Source: Gari tellinella
Lineage: Eukaryota > Mollusca > Bivalvia > Cardiida > Psammobiidae
Assembly (NCBI GenBank): GCA_922989275.2
Contig: OV277869.1
Coordinates: 27,786,189 to 27,850,188 of the forward strand
DNA length: 64,000 nt
Reading direction: 5' to 3'
Part shown: positions 59,956-64,000 of the stretch, piece by piece
Numbering within the stretch: position 1 is the stretch's first letter
Layout: every line of letters begins with the position of its first letter
The notes under the pieces: generated by a model
What the model was told of the DNA's origin: nothing
What the model saw: the letters and a program-made list of their open reading frames with translations, nothing else
Database searches by the model: none
Made by a program: the position numbers and the translations under genes

Positions 59956-60475
59956 TTATTTCACAACATTAAGGGATAAACGACGGATAAATAAAATAAA
60001 ATTATTAAATTGCTCTATTTTCTATACGTACAGACAATGCGCTGGCGACGTAATATGTTGACGTAGTAATAATGTCGTTAAATCAATTGAAATAACAAGC
60101 AATATTTATTGTAGAGTGAATACACTTTCCCTTCTTTATTGTATGGCTGAATGCTAAACACGAAATTCGATTGATAATTTGCAGTCTTAAAATAAGTATG
60201 AAATGCTGAAATTTTTATTTAAAAAATATTATACTCGGCAATTTTCATACTGGTAAACCAGAAGCTGTTCTCATTGAAAAAAGTGTCGGACAATTCGTCC
60301 TGTATAAATGTGCTTTCCCTGGACTCTAGTCTACAACGTACAGATATAAATCCACAAATAAATAAAGTTTAGCATTTTCATTCTTTAAGCTTTTTTAAAA
60401 ATTTAAATGTTGTATTGACTTATGACCAACCGATACCATGGTCATATTATTTTGATGTTTTTGATGTAAGACAAA

Positions 60476-60635
60476 AATTTCGCTCCATGGTTTGCTATGG
60501 CCTCATATGCCGCGATTTGGAGTTCTGACGTGTATCAAATTAACTACGATACCGAAGCCTTTCATGGTTAATTTGCTACGCGTCAGAACTCCAAATCGCG
60601 GCATATGACGCTATAGCAACCATAAAAGGAGATAC
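60476..60635. repeat. Long palindrome
   Basis: 'CATATGCCGCGATTTGGAGT' and 'ACTCCAAATCGCGGCATATG' are perfect 20-bp arms within a longer imperfect inverted repeat, with a spacer of about 60 bp. From 60636 to 61056 only a C run is present. Confidence 0.8.
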
Positions 60636-61056
60636 TTTCGATTCTGACATTGCAAATTAGGATTTAACCGGGTCGGTCTACATTGTTAGGTTTTCAGTAT
60701 TAAAGTGGAATAATCGCCTCGGGCTATAGTAGGGACGCAATCCCCCCCCCCCTCCCCCTCTATGGCTGTTCCATTCTTTCAATTTAAAAACCTCATATTT
60801 AAAGTTTTAAATATTTATTCTAAACCCCCACTTTTAACAAATTAATATCTTAATGCATTGAATAATCTATTTATCACTAAATACGTCACCTACTTGACAA
60901 ACTATCAGTTTAGGAAAAATCCGGAGAAATGGCAGCCCTGTTATTGAAATGTGTTTGTATTTAAATTGTTGAAAGAATAGCGTCTTCTCCAGTGTAATAA
61001 ACTACCGGTATTGCCAGAACATGTATAAGTAGTAAAATACTGAATTTATCTTCAAG

Positions 61057-61197
61057 TGTGTACACCAGACGAGTTCTACTGCGGAACCTCACCGGACAAT
61101 TATTTTCCCCCTGTTTGTGTTTTGAAGAATCAAGTTTGTGACGGCGTCTCCAACTGTCCTAACAATCGTGATGAGAATGCGACTTACTGCTCAAATG
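61057..61197 (+). CDS. Exon 17: LDLa domain 6 with enlarged loop
   Basis: A 141-bp exon, phase 1-1, with acceptor TTTATCTTCAAG and donor G|GTAATA. It has six cysteines, but the loop between the second and third is 11 residues long ('GTSPDNYFPPV') instead of 3-4. The calcium site reads 'CDGVSNC' and 'NNRDEN', with asparagine in place of the usual aspartate before the fifth cysteine. It contains a sequon (NAT). It follows a 7.2-kb intron filled with satellite and LINE sequence. Confidence 0.84.
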
Positions 61198-62118
61198 GTA
61201 ATACATTTGTTTTATGAGAAATAGAAAAAAATATTTCAGTTTCAGACTAAATATACATAACATTTTCTTTGTCAATTGTTATAAAACGACATTTGTGTGT
61301 ATTTTTCATGGTGACTTTTTCAAAGACGTTGGTATGGGAATCATTTTAACTTAGAAATAGTGTAATAGACACCAAAGGGCGATACTCGTAAATATCAAAC
61401 TCTTTAAGTAATATAAAATATCAAGTAAATGCATATCAGTTCATGGTAAATTTGTGTTATCAAATGCCTGGATATATTACCCTTGCACTCCACATCATAT
61501 CCATGTTCATAAGCGACTAAATAGATCGAAACTACTGGTTCTGATAAGTGACTCATTAGATAGGAAATGCACTATGTACACTGTTAATCCATTTCTTAAC
61601 ACGATGTTAAATTGTACTAGATATAACCAACACATTTATTGAAAAGAAACGTTACATAGTAATATTTGCATATGCTACATCGCATACATTTGATTTGATA
61701 TTTTGCACAACCTTTTAAAAAATAAAGATAATTATACAAGTTACTTAGTCATAAAGTGAACAAATATATCTTACTCTTTGACTCAACGAGATCATACTGT
61801 TTTGCATTGTATTTATAATATCCGGCTGGTAACGTTTATTATTATTTAAGAACAAAAACGAAACAGTGATACACTGAGATTTGTTTTTGAACGATTTATT
61901 AGCAGTTACAGCGAACATTACAAAATGTATATGTGTTTACGTAATAAAAGTGATATTGGCTAATGCATTAATTTCCTTAACCCGAGTTATCATAAGTCAT
62001 TCCTGATTGTAAATCAAACCAGTGAAAGAAAACTGGAATATTGATATTACTCAGTGTTTTTATTTCGTTTAATTTTGTATAAAAAAACAGCAGTGCAATA
62101 ATTAAACTTTTCTTCCAG

Positions 62119-62256
62119 CATGTACACCAAATGAATTATATTGCGGTTCGTCATTAGACATTGTTAACAACGTTTGTGTCATGAACAGCAAATTTTGTGA
62201 TGGATACTCGGACTGTCCTAACAATCGTGACGAGTATGGGGCTTATTGTTCAAATG
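62119..62256 (+). CDS. Exon 18: LDLa domain 7, duplicate of domain 6
   Basis: A 138-bp exon, phase 1-1, with acceptor TTTTCTTCCAG and donor G|GTAAGA. It shares 'CTP-E-YCG', the enlarged second loop, 'DCPNNRDE' and the ending 'YCSNG' with exon 17, so the two arose by a recent duplication of this loop-expanded LDLa subtype. The calcium ligands are better preserved here ('CDGYSDC'). Confidence 0.85.
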
Positions 62257-62400
62257 GTAAGACTTTTAATTGTCTTATAAAATGTTTTGATTAAAAAGAA
62301 TTTCGGATTGCGACTGGATACACATTACAAAATTTCTTACGATGCCTTAGGTGGTAATTATCAATTTCGTTGTAAAGTTACAACGATTTGTCTGTTTTAG

Positions 62401-62648
62401 GTATCACAGGGGCGGCAAACGGCCACGGACGTACGAGGACTGTCCCAAAACATCGTGGACAAATATTTATTTCGAAGAACCCGACATTTTATCTCTATGA
62501 TTCTTTTACCGATTGCATTGTAAACTTTGGCACGAATCTACAAGAAATAATGAAGTTCATTTACACACCTGAACCTATTTTATTTGCAATTATTAGTTGC
62601 TGGATAAATTATACGGCGCACGCAAACATCTTACATATACATTTTTAA
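62401..62648 (+). CDS. Exon 19: possible C-terminal tail exon
   Basis: An acceptor (TTTGTCTGTTTTAG) 145 bp after exon 18 opens in the required phase 1 and stays open for 82 codons to a TAA. The reading has no recognised domain. It starts basic and glycine-rich ('GITGAANGHGRTRT') and becomes hydrophobic and aromatic, with one sequon (NYT) and three cysteines. There is no clear transmembrane helix. The long open frame in AT-rich DNA supports coding, but the lack of homology and of a known ending leaves room for chance. The real gene may continue past it with more LDLa exons. Confidence 0.4.
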
Positions 62649-62669
62649 CCCGCTACAATTTAATTAATT

Positions 62670-62885
62670 CCCAATAAGCATTATATTTGCTGGCCTGAAA
62701 TCTCAGTTACGAGGACACAAGTTTGAAAACTTTGAAAACTTTAAGGAACTGAAACAAGAAACAATGAGAGTGTTGCTCGGAATTAAGACCAGCTGTTTGA
62801 AGGCGTATATGACAAGTGGGTTGTGCGTCACCGTAAATGTATCGATCACGACGGCGAATATTTTGAAAAAGAGTGACGTTTACGT
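62670..62885 (+). pseudogene. Mariner-like transposase C-terminal relic
   Basis: 'LKSQLRGHKFENFE' in one frame, then after a frameshift near 62800 'FEGVYDKWVVRHRKCIDHDG' and 'EYFEKE' before a stop. The closing W-x-KC-x-G-x-YFE pattern is that of mariner-family transposases. The catalytic part is absent. From 62886 to 64000 I see no feature apart from the AATAAA hexamers noted. Confidence 0.5.
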
Positions 62886-63656
62886 CGATAAAGTCGTGAT
62901 ATACGTGAATGTGCGCCGGGGTTGAACAAGTAAAGTGTTTAGAATGACTCTGTGCTTGTCAGTTGTTTAAGAAAGTGTGGTAAAACTTCACACAGAGTTA
63001 CATAAATCTTATGTTGACATATCCTGAAGAGCGTACTTTTTACCAGGTCATCCAGAGTATACATAAAACGGCATACTTCTCTGCCTTTACATGAGTGCAT
63101 TTCGAGACTTCAAAAGAGTTTGTCTTCGAAAGGTTGAAGTGAACAAAATTTGAATGCGATTAACGATGCGCTCTGTAGAACACTCGCTCATACACTCATC
63201 AAATGATTAATTGTATCTTTGTTGGCGGGGTGGGTCTGGCGTGAAATATCTGCCATTTATCTCTAGACTGACCTGTCTGCGGCATGCGATAGTAGTTGCA
63301 GAATTTTGACGACTACATAAAACGAACGGCCCTCGAACGCTTTAAGAAACTCCGAAAATCATCTTTAAATAAAAGCAAAAAACAACAGACTGTAGTTAAT
63401 GTGGATCGATACAAGCGATATTGTCTATATTCATCGTTTATTTAGTACTGCTAACCGAAATTATCGATTAAAAACATACTTATACGACCATATCATGTTA
63501 TTTTGATATATTCTGAGTTGACCCTGTTGTTACTACTATTGCAAGCTTAGAGACATTGTTGTGTGTAGGACCATCATTGCAAAAACTTCAAATTAATGTT
63601 ACCATTTTTATCTACTACATGTATATTATTTTAGATTGAGTAATGTGATTTCGTTA

Positions 63657-63662
63657 AATAAA
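63657..63662 (+). promoter_or_regulatory. Possible polyadenylation signal
   Basis: AATAAA about 1 kb after the exon 19 stop. Another AATAAA lies at 63368-63373. Such hexamers are common by chance in AT-rich DNA, so neither is assigned firmly. Confidence 0.2.
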
Positions 63663-64000
63663 ATTATAAACTTAATCATTCTTGTATTGATGGATGACAC
63701 TCTATTAATGTTCATGTGATTGGGAAGGTATTTCAGGAGAAGTTAACCACTTCGATATTGCCAATTATTCAAGTATTATAATTTACTTTTCACCTTTTTT
63801 CCAATAGCAAACATTTGAAATCTTGATAAAAAAAATGAACATAGATCTGCATGTGTAGTTGTACTAGAGGTATTTCAACTATTAGCATTGTTTGCATATT
63901 TTCCGTTTGACACCCGTTTTGACACAATGTTTTGCTTATAGAAAATGTCATCATGATAAATTTGACAGAGATAGACTGAAAAACGTAAGCGTTAGAAATT

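Larger units (their letters stand above)
13541..62648 (+). other. Predicted gene: secreted EGF/ApeC/LDLa multidomain protein, about 19 exons
   Basis: This spans the exons listed below. They share one strand and chain in phase: 1-1 throughout, with a single phase-0 intron inside each ApeC copy. Domain order is signal peptide, EGF, ApeC 1, ApeC 2, seven LDLa and a tail. The exons found give about 840 codons; one missing ApeC exon of about 86 bp would bring it to about 870. I see no convincing transmembrane segment, so the product is probably secreted. ApeC proteins of echinoderms and amphioxus are bacterial-response proteins, and LDLa domains are calcium-dependent ligand-binding modules. A recognition role is inference. 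The window cannot prove that all exons belong to one transcript: introns of 7-9 kb could hide a gene boundary, and the 3' end could lie beyond the window. Confidence 0.7.

Noticed and set aside
40..64000. CRISPR array, operons or other prokaryotic features
   Set aside because: Repeats are tandem or palindromic MITE types without unique regular spacers, and the genes are spliced metazoan genes.

Overview
This is an AT-rich, repeat-dense animal genomic window. It shows introns with GT/AG borders, metazoan extracellular domains (EGF, LDL-receptor class A, apextrin C-terminal or ApeC), LINE, Penelope-like and BEL/Pao retroelements, and many palindromic MITEs of about 200-350 bp. The gene families and the style of the hairpin MITEs suggest a marine invertebrate, most likely a bivalve mollusc. 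The species assignment is inference.

Layout. 1-2680: repeats and a pyrimidine-rich microsatellite. 2681-3805 (+): an intronless phytanoyl-CoA dioxygenase (PhyH)-family gene. 3806-13540: no gene; stacked MITEs, a four-copy tandem repeat and palindromes. 13541-62648 (+): one large split gene that I assembled by hand from splice sites and reading phase. Its order is signal peptide, EGF, ApeC domain 1 (three of an expected four exons found), ApeC domain 2 (four exons), seven LDLa exons with an 18-bp micro-exon between the second and third, and a low-confidence tail exon. Every junction is phase 1, except one phase-0 intron at the same place inside both ApeC copies. No public gene symbol is assigned. 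62649-64000: a degraded mariner-like transposase tail and unremarkable sequence.

The introns hold the mobile DNA. They include a frameshifted gag-like fragment (18130-18744), a 165-bp satellite (23155-23905), a 283-bp tandem array inside a MITE (26855-27632), and a 4.5-kb BEL/Pao-type LTR element with a perfect 5-bp target-site duplication and an oppositely oriented reverse transcriptase inside it (41065-45599). They also include a 630-bp element with 20 copies of ACCGAT/ATCGGT (48221-48852), a degraded LINE (51420-53125), a 163-bp satellite (54415-56075) and a second 5'-truncated LINE (56270-58255).

The main result is the ApeC-EGF-LDLa gene. ApeC proteins of other invertebrates are immune-type secreted proteins, and LDLa modules bind calcium and protein ligands. 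The product is therefore plausibly a secreted, glycosylated, multivalent recognition protein. The function is inference. The exon structure is read directly from the sequence.
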